NCBI GenBank assembly: GCA_947579605.1
Contig: OX388328.1
Coordinates: forward strand, 10,395,684-10,459,683
Reading direction: 5' to 3'
From: Athripsodes cinereus
Taxonomy: Eukaryota > Arthropoda > Insecta > Trichoptera > Leptoceridae
DNA length: 64,000 bases
This document shows positions 54,201 through 63,700 of the stretch, in pieces (positions within the stretch are counted from its first letter, which is position 1; each line of letters opens with the position of its first letter). A program made the position numbers and the translations under genes. The notes below the pieces were generated by a model. It ran no database searches, was not told the DNA's origin, and was given only the letters and a program-made list of their open reading frames with translations.

Positions 54201-56656
54201 AAATGTTGATTTGCTCAAGAAAATGCCCACGTTGAAAGTGTACGGAGGTGATGATCGCGTTGGGGCACTTACTAATCAAGTGAAGCACGGTGATACTCTC
54301 AAAGTGGGATCATTGAATATAAAATGTATGGCAACACCGTGTCACACTAGCGGACATATTTGTTACTATGTGTCGCCAGAGGAAGATTGTTCAGGAGCAG
54401 TTTTTACAGGTAAAGGCGTAAGAAAGGTAGAGTCTCACGTTTATAATTGAAAGATTTATGATTTGAACTTTGTCTCTAACTCGCTCTGTTTTTTTTTTTT
54501 TTTTTTTTCTTTTTTTTTTTTAAAAAGATATATCTGGGTTTATGAAATAAACCCAAATACAACCTTATACATCTTTCACACTATGCTATTAACTATTAAC
54601 ACACTAAGATACATTTTTGTGAATGGACTTAAATAATTTGATGATGATTTTTTTATGAGGATGTATGGAAGCGAACTTGGACGTGCTTGAAGAAGGGCGA
54701 AAGTGAAATAAATGCTGAGAAGAATGGTTGGTGAAATGTTATGAGATAGAGTGAAGAATGAATAAATGCAAGAGGAATGGTGTGTATAGAATGCATGTAA
54801 ATAAACTGCGATGGTTTGGCCATGTAGAGTGAATGGATGATGTAAGAATGACGAAGAAAGCCTATTTAACCAAAAGGAATGTCAGAAAGTGCAGACATCC
54901 AAGAGGTACATAGCTTGACACGTAGATGTATAAATTGTACGAAAAGGAGGAATCAAAAGAAGTATGTAGGGATAGAACTATATGGCTTGAAATATGTTGA
55001 AATAACTTGAAATAAAGTTATTTCAACATACTCGTATATGGCTTTGCGTGATTTCTGTTTACCCCAGTAGGTATACGATGTGAGAATATATGTAGTATGA
55101 TTTTTGCTATTAATTTAAAAATAAAAGAAACTTTGTATTTTCCACTAAAATAACTTTATTCAGTTAAAACGTTTTCGGAACTACTTGTTCCATCATCAGT
55201 AACAAACCGTTCTACAGTGTTCCACAAAATTCCACAGTGTTGAAACATTCGAAAAAAAAAGAAAAGATTTTTGTAATTTCTGTTTTGTTATAGGTGATAC
55301 TCTTTTCATTGCTGGATGCGGCAAGTTCTTTGAAGGAACTGCGGAACAAATGCACTCAGCTCTTATAGAGAAACTTGGTAATCTACCAGGAAGCACTCAG
55401 GTGTACTGTGGACATGAATATACATTGCAGAACTTGAAGTTTGCTAAGCACGTGGAGCCTGAGAATAAAGACGTTGATCAGAAGATAGAATGGGCAAAAG
55501 AACAACGCGAACAGAAAATACCAACGGTACTATTTACTCATTTTGTTCAGTACATAATGAATGTAATAAAAATATAAGTTTTAAAATGTTAAACTAAAAG
55601 ATTTTCACGTATGATTTTGTATTTAGTCAATTAATGTAGACTAAATGCTAATTGCCAAGCGCTTTCGCCTTGCGGCATCTTCGGGGCAAGAGTTACTTAA
55701 AATTAAAGAATAGAACAAACTAACCTACATTATATAGTCTAAGGCAGTGTTTCTTAACCTTTCTAGCGAGTTGCACCCCTTTGAATCTGAAAATATATCT
55801 CCGCAAATATTATATTGAAAAATATGTTTTAATTTTTTAGTCTAGAAAAATACATTTTTTGTGAAAGTTATCGTTTATTGAAAAACATTGTACATTTTAT
55901 ATAAATACAAAACAATGTTATTTTATTAATAAATGATATTTAATCATTTTTATGGTTAGGTAGGGGTTTCTCCCGCACCCCCAAAAATACATTTTTTAAC
56001 CGGGGGTGCCCACACCCCTGGGGTGCGGGAACCCCCGGTTAAAAGTACCACTGGTCTAAGGGTTGGATGGAACAAAAGTAATTTTAAGAGGGGGTGTTCT
56101 TATATCTTATAGTGGTGAGAATGAAGGAATTTGGACATTAACAATGTCTACCTTATTACATATACATTTATTAATTTCCATTGTTTCCAAAGCATTTAGT
56201 TTACAATTTTAAAACTTATATTAAAATGAATTTTCACAACGTTAACTTTAAATTTTAAATTTAATAATAAAAATATGTATGTTTAAATTACAGTAAGTGT
56301 CCCACTTTTTCCTGTAAGATTTCAGTCTCCCGTGGAAGGCAGAAATTTGTAAAACAATCTTTATAAAATATTTAAAATTTTCAAATCGGCGGTGATGATA
56401 AAATAAACGTCTGATGGTTGTCTGTTTTGCGAAGTCTTACCTTTTACTGCATTCGATTCAATAAAACATCATTTACCTTACTATGAGAAATACATGACTT
56501 TTTATACTTTTTCAGGTTCCCTCGACGATAGATGACGAAAAAAAATACAATCCTTTCATGAGAGTGACACATCCCGATGTTCAGAAGTTTGCGGGATGTT
56601 CAGATCCCGTCACAACCATGGGTGCAGTCAGACAGAAGAAAGATCATTTCAAATAA
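48204..56656 (+). CDS. HAGH: Hydroxyacylglutathione hydrolase (glyoxalase II), five exons
   Basis: Exons: 48204-48273, 49295-49523, 54186-54409, 55294-55526 and 56516-56656; all junctions are GT..AG and phases agree, giving 298 residues. The enzyme hydrolyses S-D-lactoylglutathione to glutathione and D-lactate, the last step of methylglyoxal detoxification. It is a metallo-beta-lactamase fold: THHHWDHAGG at 96-105 (His97, His99, Asp101, His102 bind metal), CHTSGH, GDTLF and CGHEYT supply the other ligands, and PFMRV and the basic C-terminus bind glutathione. Exon 1 ([16 protein letters not shown]) looks like a mitochondrial presequence. Met40/Met44 in exon 2 could give a cytosolic form, as known for this family. 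Exon 1 is the least certain part. Intron 2 (4.7 kb) holds an LTR retrotransposon. Confidence 0.92.
48623..48680 (+). repeat. Single end of the 'GGCTTAGAGCACAGATG' MITE, in HAGH intron 1
   Basis: GATGGCTTAGAGCACAGATG followed by TAAGTGC matches the left end of the MITE at 13369-13614. I did not find the opposite end, so it is a relic. Confidence 0.5.
49015..49118 (+). mobile_element. LINE 3' end with (ATT)n tail, HAGH intron 1
   Basis: AACTCGCCCATTGCACAAAA, then TTTTGTGCAATAAAG followed by ATTATTATTATT, is typical of CR1/Jockey-group 3' ends. No coding part remains. Confidence 0.5.
49594..49640 (+). ncRNA. Hammerhead-like stem-loop with AATAAA tail, HAGH intron 2
   Basis: CTGACGATGAGAGC-GGAA-GCTCTTGAAAGC, then GGCTCGC and AAATAAATAAAGTC. 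A mirrored, less perfect arm (GAAGAGCTTCTGCTCTCAT) precedes it at 49550-49571. The hairpin matches that of foldback 4 near 58690-58720. Confidence 0.4.
49884..50185 (+). repeat. 5' LTR
   Basis: It starts TGTAGTGTACGGACTTTG and ends CCCAGTATACAATAC. It matches the 3' LTR with about one difference. Confidence 0.9.
50187..50202 (+). other. Primer-binding site
   Basis: TGGCGCAGTTCGGTAG directly follows the 5' LTR. TGG at the start is the complement of a tRNA CCA end, and the TGGCGCAG form is seen in insect Gypsy-type elements that prime with tRNA-Ser; the tRNA is not verified here. Confidence 0.6.
50284..50570 (+). repeat. Tandem repeat in the LTR element leader (about 57-bp units)
   Basis: About four to five units share GCAGGTAGCAGCAGGGAGAC, GGAGTCTC, AGCCAGTTG. 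GAGAC...GTCTC inside each unit can form a small hairpin. Such a leader array could serve RNA packaging or dimerisation, which is a guess. Confidence 0.8.
50710..52644 (+). CDS. Gag-protease fusion with residual integrase C-terminus
   Basis: From ATG at 50710 the frame encodes 644 residues. Residues about 1-180 are gag capsid-like ([19 protein letters not shown]). Two zinc knuckles follow ([13 protein letters not shown], with an unusual spacing, and [14 protein letters not shown]). A retropepsin has [13 protein letters not shown] and IILGTDFM. Then, without RT, RNase H or integrase core, comes a relic of the integrase zinc-binding region ([20 protein letters not shown]) with its His/Cys ligands mostly lost, and an integrase C-terminal piece ([19 protein letters not shown]). 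The frame is intact, so the product is probably made; it would need enzymes in trans. It is a Ty3/Gypsy derivative. Confidence 0.85.
   Translation: MTSRSLEPFCHKTMSWPSYRTRWENALLLNDESWTDVKKRAFFITSLSQGSFKLLSDLCFPASVEKQSYKELIQILNGYFKEEKSVFESREIFFKATQCHSENVKDFALRLRELSINCEFGTRLESNIKDLFIIGIRNKEIKQQLFLKCDKDRVSLNEAVALASSYEHILESKLEKEVENFEEISQISRRNNNSFSSSSSTDTDYKKNNRPSKFSRLNSNVNTSRYKHNKNVSCFICKGNHYKSECKFNRDFFCRKCRSKGHLSENCYKIQGIYNSQDTENDFIKLNVRIENKNVECILDSGANISCISIQKLQEIFNENNIIEKCDEINLSTYSGHSLNVLGIKHCKINHNGMEKNIKFVVTESGNKIILGTDFMRRYNIGYKVHSTEGSELNNIVAKPIENIPNFSANASLACNVKQQKLDFVNKNNSFNSKLILERSKSDYTLEKVVKYVGKNNWPCKRQINESIAKLFNVKEHLTVYKDYLFYRDRIVIPESVKGIVINYLCKNYSVIGKMKSFVRSYFYWVNFNIDIENIVKNLVKKRNNNGCKCLNRYRYEKRYVNMETCKDSSRGLKFVSGRKKEFNLGTSVLVKDLKSEKMVLGKIEKVLGNRTFLIRIKGTDQLWKRHMDRIVVGSVHWDDSPSD
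52926..52942 (+). other. Polypurine tract
   Basis: A purine-rich stretch, GTGAGGGGAGAG, lies directly before the 3' LTR and should prime plus-strand synthesis. Confidence 0.65.
52943..53244 (+). repeat. 3' LTR
   Basis: It has the same 302 bp as the 5' LTR; CTTAC follows, matching the left flank. Confidence 0.9.
53250..53366 (+). mobile_element. LINE 3' end with (ATT)n tail, HAGH intron 2
   Basis: GGCAATAAGCTCGCCAATTG and CTGATCAATAAAGTGTTC are followed by TTATTATTATTATT. This is a CR1/Jockey-like terminus into or beside which the LTR element jumped. No coding part. Confidence 0.5.
54655..55085 (+). mobile_element. LINE B 3' fragment, strongly degraded, HAGH intron 3
   Basis: GAAGAATGGTTGGTGAAATG, then AAATAAACTGCGATGGTTTGG and CATGTAGAGTGAATGG follow the C-terminal codons of LINE B. 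Frames are destroyed. A local duplication of AACTTGAAATAA is seen near 55000. Confidence 0.65.
55165..55200 (-). ncRNA. Hammerhead-like stem-loop with AATAAAG tail, HAGH intron 3
   Basis: On the minus strand ACTGATGATGGAAC-AAGTA-GTTCCGAAAACG is followed by TTTTAACTGAATAAAG. CTGATGA and GAAA match the hammerhead core segments and GGAAC/GTTCC forms a five-pair helix, with one extra base. This is the best match to the core in the window. Confidence 0.5.
55655..55690 (-). ncRNA. Hammerhead-like stem-loop, HAGH intron 4
   Basis: On the minus strand CCCGAAGATGCC-GCAA-GGCGAAAGCG shows a short GCC/GGC helix with a GCAA loop between CGAAGA- and CGAAAG-type sides. An AATAAA does not follow directly. 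It probably belongs to the same class of repeats. Confidence 0.4.
55745..56053. mobile_element. hAT-type MITE with 8-bp duplication GTCTAAGG, HAGH intron 4
   Basis: It starts CAGTGTTTCTTAACC and ends GGTTAAAAGTACCACTG. GTCTAAGG flanks it at 55737-55744 and 56054-56061. Near the right end a GGGGGTGCCCACACCCC-type hairpin is present. It is 309 bp and non-coding. Confidence 0.88.
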
Positions 56657-56824
56657 TGTATATACATCCCTTATTCAGTCTAAGCAATAAATGTTAATTT
56701 TCTCATTATTTTGTTTATGGTGTTGTAAAGAATCATTTGTAACAACATTATATAATCATTGTTAAAAGATCTATCTGGATTTAAAATTAACTCAAATACA
56801 CTACAGATAGTCTCACAGTAACCA

Positions 56825-56915
56825 ATATATTTATGGAGTAGGTTGGCTGCGAGTGAATCGAACCTGGAATCATTAGATTGAAGGTCCGAGACTCTACTTA
56901 CCACCTCGTGTTTAT
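56825..56915 (-). mobile_element. tRNA-derived SINE head
   Basis: On the minus strand GGTGGTAAGTAGAGTCTCGG resembles an A-box region and CCAGGTTCGATTCACTCG carries a B box. The spacing is tRNA-like, but acceptor pairing is poor. A decayed SINE is more likely than a working tRNA gene. Confidence 0.5.
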
Positions 56916-57504
56916 TGTTTGATATTATTCTCGAAATATTGATTTTTAATATTTAGCACAAATAATTTACTCGAATACTGGCATTAATGTTGTAAAAAGT
57001 ATTTTCGAGAATGTCAACGTTTTGTCTTTTTACATGCTTCGTTTTAAATATGCAACTTAAGTCATTCTAAGGCCTGATATTTCAATACACCCTTAAGGTT
57101 ATCCTTAAAATGAAGTCCACCTTAACTCAAATTATTTTGTCTTTTACATCCAGTAAACTTCAGTCTTTTGTTTTTTTTCTTACAATGAAAGTTCAGGATA
57201 GATAATCCACCTCATTACCGCTGCATTGAAGACATTTTACAGCTTACGCAGGATGTTTCATAAATACGTGCCTTGTACAGGATACTCGAAAACTTGTAAA
57301 AAAGAGTGGGAGACCAATTCTTTGCCAGGAACCCCTTTGAATGGATTTCAATTTGTATTCTTAATTGTTGGCTTTTGAAGCTAATTATTGTTCTGATTAT
57401 ATTTTATATAAATGTATAATTATTTTATTTTTAATAAATAAAACATATCTAATATTTTTATGTTATCAATAATTCCCTCCCTATGTTCATAATGGAATAA
57501 ATCA

Positions 57505-57784
57505 ATAGACCATTAAAGGTCACGTGGTCTTGTCTATGGATTTGCTTTTGCTTGGGGGGCAAACAGTCAGATTGCGCAAATCATCCTTGTAGGATGTTAT
57601 GCCATAAGAGAAAAAAAAGAAAGTCGGACGACAAAATAATAACAAAATCGACACTGACAGTTTTTTTTGATTATTACGTATTCTTTAGGCGTTCCACCTA
57701 ATATTACACCGTAATCGTCTGTTGTGTTGGGATGCCTGATGCCCCTCAATGATTTTTCTGTGACGTCATCCTTTAATGGTCTAT
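57505..57784. mobile_element. MITE-like element with 'ATAGACCATTAAAGG' termini
   Basis: The left end, ATAGACCATTAAAGGTCACG, is mirrored by the right end, CCTTTAATGGTCTAT, preceded by GTGACGTCAT. It is about 280 bp and non-coding; no target duplication is recognised. Confidence 0.6.
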
Positions 57785-58219
57785 GTGGGCTGTTATTTAT
57801 TCATGAGCAGTTCTCATTACATTGTCTCCATTATTTCGGTCTCAAAGTTCACAATTCTATTTTTTCTATGGTTGAAATGTCAGATTGACATTCCAATTCG
57901 AATAGTAAACACTGGGAGAAGTTTGATAATTTTATTAATTGTGTAAAAATTACTAAAATACGATAGGTGCGTCGAAATAAAACCCAGCAAGTATATTAAA
58001 TTTAAAAACGAACGCAAATAAACAAGTCAGGATAGGATTATGGTAAAATTGATATAATTTTCAACACTAAAACATAACACGGTGTTGACTAACTTTATGT
58101 TTTGAGTCATTATTTCGCAATACTTTGTGTAACACTTTGCCGTATGTTCAGAAAAACGAATTTTTCTGACTGTCCTAATAAAACAAAAATATAAATTTTC
58201 ACCATTCATAAATTTATAT

Positions 58220-58402
58220 CATTGGTTCCCAAGGGGGGCGGAAACGCTCACCAATGGGCGTTGAAGCTTTCCAAGGGGCATTAGAAACCTAGAGAGCATT
58301 GGGAGATGCGGAAAAATAAACTGCCTTCTTAGAAGATATGCCCTGGGAGAGGCACTAGAGTTTGGTTATCTCACAAAGTTGAAAAAAGTTTGGGAACCTT
58401 TG
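58220..58402. mobile_element. Degraded hAT-type MITE
   Basis: The left end, CATTGGTTCCCAAGGGGGGC, and the right end, TTTGGGAACCTTTG, are imperfect inverted termini of a kind common in hAT elements. The flanks ATTTATAT and ATCTATAC match at six of eight positions, a decayed 8-bp duplication at best. Confidence 0.5.
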
Positions 58403-58603
58403 ATCTATACCATTCACAGGACATCTCCCTTAATTGAAGTGATCAGTGGACTAACCAAGTAGTCCTTATTGTGTCCTAAAAATTGAAATATTCAGAATGG
58501 GTGCCAATACACCTCGTCACTGCTGAAGCAATCCAGTCTCTTGTAATATCTTACATTTTATGAATACCTGTCTTTAACTCAAAATTTTATTAAAAGAAAT
58601 GGA

Positions 58604-58778
58604 TTAATTAAAATAAAACACTTATTAGTAGTATATCCACGGTGACTTTTTATTGGACGCGAGCCAGCTTTCAAGAGCTTCCGCTCTCATCTAGCGGAAG
58701 CTCTTGAAAGCCGGCTCGCGTCCAATAAAAAGTCACCGTGGATATACTACTAATAAGTGTTTTATTTTAATTAATTCA
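58604..58778. repeat. Foldback 4: almost perfect hairpin of about 175 bp
   Basis: The arms are about 83 bp with about one mismatch around a loop CTCATCT near 58684-58691. Outward from the centre each arm reads AGCGGAAGCTCTTGAAAGCC, GGCTCGCGTCC, AATAAAAAGTCACCGTGG and AAGTGTTTTATTTT. The hairpin segment equals the HAGH intron 2 motif at 49600. As in foldbacks 1-3 the copies are joined head to head with tails outward. Confidence 0.85.
58688..58725 (+). ncRNA. Hammerhead-like stem-loop half, foldback 4
   Basis: AGCGGAAGCTCTTGAAAGCC retains the AGC-GGAA-GCT helix and the TTGAAAGC side; the upstream CTGANGA side has been lost at the dimer centre. AATAAAAAG follows. Confidence 0.3.
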
Positions 58779-58834
58779 ACATGAATTTCCACCAAGTACC
58801 GTCGGTTGAAAATATCAACTTTAAAAGAAATGGA

Positions 58835-59300
58835 ATATTTATGTATGAAACGTGGACATGATTGAAGAAGGACAAAATTGGAATAAATGCCGTGGAGATG
58901 AGATTGCTGAGGAAGATGGTTGGTAAAACGTTGCGTGATAGAGTGAGAAATATGGATATTAGAAGAATGAGTGGAAGCAAGAGGAGTGTTGTGGATAGAA
59001 TGCGTGTAAATAAATTGAGATGGTTTGGTCATGTGGAACGAATGGAAGAGGAAAGAATGACAAAGAGGATATACTTGGCTGAAAGGAGGGGTGTGAGAAG
59101 GCAGGGGTCTGAGATCTACATGGCTTGAACATATAGATCAAATTCTCAAGGACGGCCGTGTTTTGAGTAAGAGAAATCCACGTGCGTGCATGAGAAATTG
59201 TATGACTGTGGAGGAGGCGAAAGAAGTATGTAAGGACAGATCTAACTGGCGTTCCGTTCTCTCTGCCTACCCCACTTGGGATACGGCGTGAGGGAATAGA
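58835..59300 (+). mobile_element. LINE B 3' fragment
   Basis: Frames read ETWTWLKKD-like codons, [35 protein letters not shown] and, further on, CMTVEEAKEVCKD with the AYPTWDTA end. Indels near 59100 break the frame. The 3' end at 59290 (GCGTGAGGGAATAG) matches the family terminus. It lies just upstream of the DUF4291 gene. Confidence 0.75.
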
Positions 59301-59490
59301 TAAAAGATTTCACCTCTTCTATATACAGTCTCCAGCAATTAGGTCTCCCAGTCTCTTCTGTAAATTTTCGGAAGTCCTATAAAAGGAAGGTATTCGTAAA
59401 ACATCCCATCATAATAGGAATATTTTTAAATTCTATTCTATTTGTATTGTTTCAGATTTCTTAATATTGAAACATCTCAATCTATGGAAC

Positions 59491-60108
59491 ATGAATTTAA
59501 ATTTGGAATCTTATGTCAAACAGAAGAATGTTTGGCCCCAGTCTGGCAATCATATTTTAGCTCAATATGATAACAGTTCAGTCGTTGTCTATCAAGCATT
59601 CAATAAAAAAATTGCAGAGAAAATTGTAGAAAGTCAAAATTATCATTCCAAATCATGCATAGAAGCAGGCATCAATTTGAATCGTATGACTTGGATCAAA
59701 ACAAATTTTCTATGGATGATGTATAGATCCGGATGGGCGACCAAATTAAATCAAGAAAAAATTCTAGCAATACGTATTACACACGATGGTTTCAAAGAAA
59801 TATTGTCTAATGCCGTGATAAATTCAAATGTTACGAAAAAGGATGATTTAGTTAGATTACAATGGGATCCAGATCATGCACCTAACGGAGATAAAGTTTT
59901 GTCCGGTCGGAGAGCTATTCAACTCGGTCTTCGTGGAGAAATGTTTCAAAGATTTTCTAAAGAGTTTATTGTTAATATTTTAGATGTGACAGATTTCGTT
60001 GAAGAACAGCGTGGAAATATAGAATTTGAAGACAAGTTGATGATTCCATTAGAAATGGTTTATGTTGTTGATGAAGAGGAAATTCATAAAAATATACAAT
60101 TAGATTAA
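59491..60108 (+). CDS. DUF4291 family protein
   Basis: From ATG at 59491 the frame encodes 205 residues. NHILAQYDNSSVVVYQAFNK, IEAGINLNRMTWIKTNFLWMMYRSGWATK and EKILAIRITHDGFKEIL are the diagnostic blocks of DUF4291, a family of unknown function with proteins of about 180-220 residues, widespread in bacteria and fungi and patchy in animals. The later block LQWDPDHAPNGDKV, then RRAIQLGLRG, also fits. A pyrimidine stretch with acceptor AG ends at 59455, so a 5' exon exists, coding or not; the frame is open back to that site. AATAAAAC near 60169 is a likely polyadenylation signal. No signal peptide or membrane segment. Confidence 0.8.
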   Translation: MNLNLESYVKQKNVWPQSGNHILAQYDNSSVVVYQAFNKKIAEKIVESQNYHSKSCIEAGINLNRMTWIKTNFLWMMYRSGWATKLNQEKILAIRITHDGFKEILSNAVINSNVTKKDDLVRLQWDPDHAPNGDKVLSGRRAIQLGLRGEMFQRFSKEFIVNILDVTDFVEEQRGNIEFEDKLMIPLEMVYVVDEEEIHKNIQLD

Positions 60109-60432
60109 ATAATATTAATTATGATCAATATTTGAACCTATCCTGAATCTTAAATTACACATTTTTATAATAAAACATTTTGTAATACCCTGGCCCATAG
60201 TCTAAACACATTTTAGCGTTATGTTTTCGTTTCGTTTTCGTTCAAATATAGACGATGTTGTGAGAAAGTGACAATATGGATGGAAGGGCTTTGTTGGTAT
60301 AGATTATTAATGTTAAATATCCTCACAGATCCACTGTGTACATATTTTCCCTTTCTTCCATATACAATTTGCAGAAGGCTTGATAACTAAGAAAATTAGT
60401 TTGACTCTAAATGATTATATGAAATTACATGC

Positions 60433-60751
60433 TGTGATTGAAAAGGAACGAAATGAAACAGTAATATTTTACTTACATGAAAATATGCTTTCCAATAAGT
60501 TTATTCACCAATACACATGACAATAAAAATGTTAGTAATGTGTTAGACTAAAGTATGTTGTTGGCTAGACGTTCAAAAGAGATCTGACCTAGCTAATTAT
60601 TCATTCTCTTCACAAGCCATAGTTGTTAAGGAAATATTCATCGCCATCTACCTATGATCGTTGCAAACTAATACCTAGCTAGTTACCAAGATATTTAGTA
60701 ATTATTTTCTGTAACGTGCTTCTTGATGATCCGGGTAGATGTCGCCACACA
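60433..60751 (-). repeat. Probable 3' LTR of the Gypsy element (left limit uncertain)
   Basis: On the minus strand TGTGTGGCGACATCTACC begins right after the purine tract at 60752-60765. It holds GTGAATAAAC, a possible polyadenylation signal, near 60500. The end chosen, ...CAATCACA, is only a guess; the matching 5' LTR lies off-window. Confidence 0.35.
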
Positions 60752-60765
60752 GCCCCCTCCAAGTG
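60752..60765 (-). other. Polypurine tract of the Gypsy element
   Basis: CACTTGGAGGGGGC on the minus strand lies between the pol stop and the TGTGTGG start of the presumed LTR. Confidence 0.6.
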
Positions 60766-60780
60766 AAAAATGCAGGTTTT

Positions 60781-63700
60781 TCACTGATTCGGTTGAAATA
60801 TTTTCCTTCCAGACCGCGTGATGTATGTATGTGGTCTGTCGGCTGAGTTGTTAGCTTCCTCTGGATGTTCTATGAAGGCTGGTTTACATCGATCCAACGA
60901 TACTTTTTTTTGTTCTCCATTTATTTTTAATATGGCAGTTTTGTCATCCCTCGAGCAAACTTCATAAGGCCCCTTGTAAGCTGGAAGCAAAGGTTTATAT
61001 ATTCTATCGTCTCTCAAGAAAAAATGTGATGCCTTACCAAGTTCTGGATGTACGAAAATATTATCCTTGTGGTGATGTTTAATAGGTTTCGGTTTTACAT
61101 TCCTCATAAACGTTATAAGTTGTTGTGTATAGTAAGTTGGATCTGCATTTTCTGTGTTTTCCTGTAGAATGTCAGCTGGCATGCGCAGTGAATTTCCAAA
61201 CATCATCTCTGCAATGGAAAAATTATGGTTTTCTCGTATCGTGCACCTTAAACCAAATAAGATTGTTGTTAGAGATTTAGTCCATGGTATAGGGTGATGT
61301 GCTTTAATAGACGTTTTTAGTGTCCTGTGGAAACGTTCTATAAGTCCATTCGCCTGCGGGTGATACGAATTGGTTTTGACATGTTGGATACCTATTCTGC
61401 AACAGAAAGATTTAAAATCAGAAGATAAAAATTGACGGCCTTGGTCCGATATGATCTTCTCTGGGACGCCGTACTTTGTGATCCAGTTGTCCCATAAAGC
61501 ACGTATTATTGTGGTAGCTGTGATATCTGCTATTGGGATTACCTCAACCCATCTGGAAAAACGATCTATAATTGTTAAACAATATCGCATACCTTCTGAT
61601 GGAATAAATGGACCTATCAAGTCCACGTGGATTGTATGGAACTTTCCGTTAGGTAGTGGAATTGGAATAATTTGTGTTTTTGTGTGCTTGTGGATTTTTG
61701 CTTTTTGGCATGGTATGCACAATTTACACCATTTTGTGCAATCACTTTTCATATTTTTCCACACACCTCTCTGGCTTATTGTTTTAATTGTATCCTTGGT
61801 ACCTGTGTGACTTAAATTATGGATACTGTGGAAAAATTGTCTTTGTAAAGTTTTAGGTATATAAGGTCTCATGTTACCATTATGTGTGTCAAAAATTATT
61901 TGCAAGCCTTGAAAATTGTTTTTTATTAAATTAAGTGAGTGATCTTTTGTTTTTAACATGTCTAAAAGTTCTATGTCTTTTAATTGCTCTCTGGCTATTT
62001 CATCTAATGATATGTTATGATTCATTTCTATCATTTCGACGCGTGAGAAAGCATCTGCGACAACATTTGATTCACCAGTGATATATCTTATATCGGTGGT
62101 ATACTGGGATATATAATCAAGATGTCTTTGCTGTCTGGGTGTTTCTTTAGCATAACTTTTTTTACTGAACATGAATTGAAGGGGTTTATGATCGGTAAAT
62201 ACTGTAAAATCTCTACCTTCTAGGTAATGTTTGAAATGTCTTATAGTTTCATATATTGCTAATAGTTCTCGATCATAAGTGCTATAAGAGCATTGTGCCT
62301 TGTTAAGTTTTTTTGAGAAAAAACAGATTGGTTCATAATTATTTGATTCGTCTGTCTGTTGTATAACTCCACCAATGGCAAAGTCTGATGCGTCTGTCCA
62401 CACTGACAGTTTTTTGTTTGCATCAGGAAAACTTAACTTAGTAGCATGTAATAAAGAATTTTTTACCTCTTCGAAATCGTTATTTGTGATTTCGTTCCAT
62501 TCGACAGGTCTATTGTCGTTTTTGGTTGCCCCTTTTAGATAGTCGTTCAGTCTGACAAGCTTTTGTGCAGCCTTCGGTATAAATCGTCTGTAGAAGTTGG
62601 TCAAAGCGATGAATCTGCGGAGATCCTTTATTGTTTTGGGTTTTTTGTACTCACTTATGGCTTTTATTTTTTCTGGAGCTGGTCCAACTCCTGCTGCTGA
62701 TATTTCATATCCTAGAAAAATTAAGGATGATTTGGCAAATTGACATTTAGAAGGGTTAAGTATCATACCATTCTCCTGTAGTCTTTCGAATAGAGCAGTC
62801 AGATGTCGTATGTGAGTTTTTTCGTCGGGTGACGCTATCAGAATGTCATCTATATAGGTGTGTATTCCTTCTAGTCCTTGAGTGATGGTGTTCATGTGTC
62901 TCATGAACGTCTGGGCGGCGCTGGTTACCCCAAATGGCATGCGTAAAAACTCAAAATTCCCGAAAACGGTGGTAATTGCTGTCTTCTTGATGTCTGCTTC
63001 GTTGACAGGAATCTGGTGGTATGCACGCTGGAGATCTATCTTAGAAAAAATTTTACAATTGTGCAAATCATTACAAATATCATGAATATGTGGAAGTGCA
63101 TATCTATCTGGCACTGTCATAGAGTTAAGCTTACGATAATCACCACACGGGCGATATGTACCGTCACTCTTTTTTACCATGTGAAGAGGCGATGCCCATT
63201 CACTGTTTGAGGGTCGGCAGATACCTTGAGCAACCATGTTCTCAAACTCTTTTTTCGCTTGCTTCAGCAGTTCTGGAGACAAACGTCGAGGTTTGAACAT
63301 AAAAGGATTGCCACGGGTATCTATGTAATGTATTGTAGAATGTTGACAATCAGTATATGGTCTATTTATATCAATCAGTTTGGGATATTTTGCTAATAAT
63401 TGATGGTAAGGGTTATTTTTATCTAGTAATGAAACTGACGAAATATCATTATCAATACAGTTTGTGTTGTAACCTACGACCTTATGTTTATTAGTATTGT
63501 CTATCAACATCTTGTTTCTAATATCTACAATTAAATTAAAGTGATTCAGAAAGTCTGCGCCGATAATTGCGCGTGGAACGTCTGCAATGATAAAGTTCCA
63601 TCTGAAAATTTTCTTTAGACCGAGGTCTAAATTTAATGTGGTTGTGCCGAATGTCTTCACCACTGTCTCATTTGCTGCAAAGAGTTTTAGGTTATCTTTA

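Noticed and set aside
56825..56915. tRNA gene on the minus strand
   Set aside because: B box present but acceptor pairing poor; it looks like a decayed SINE.
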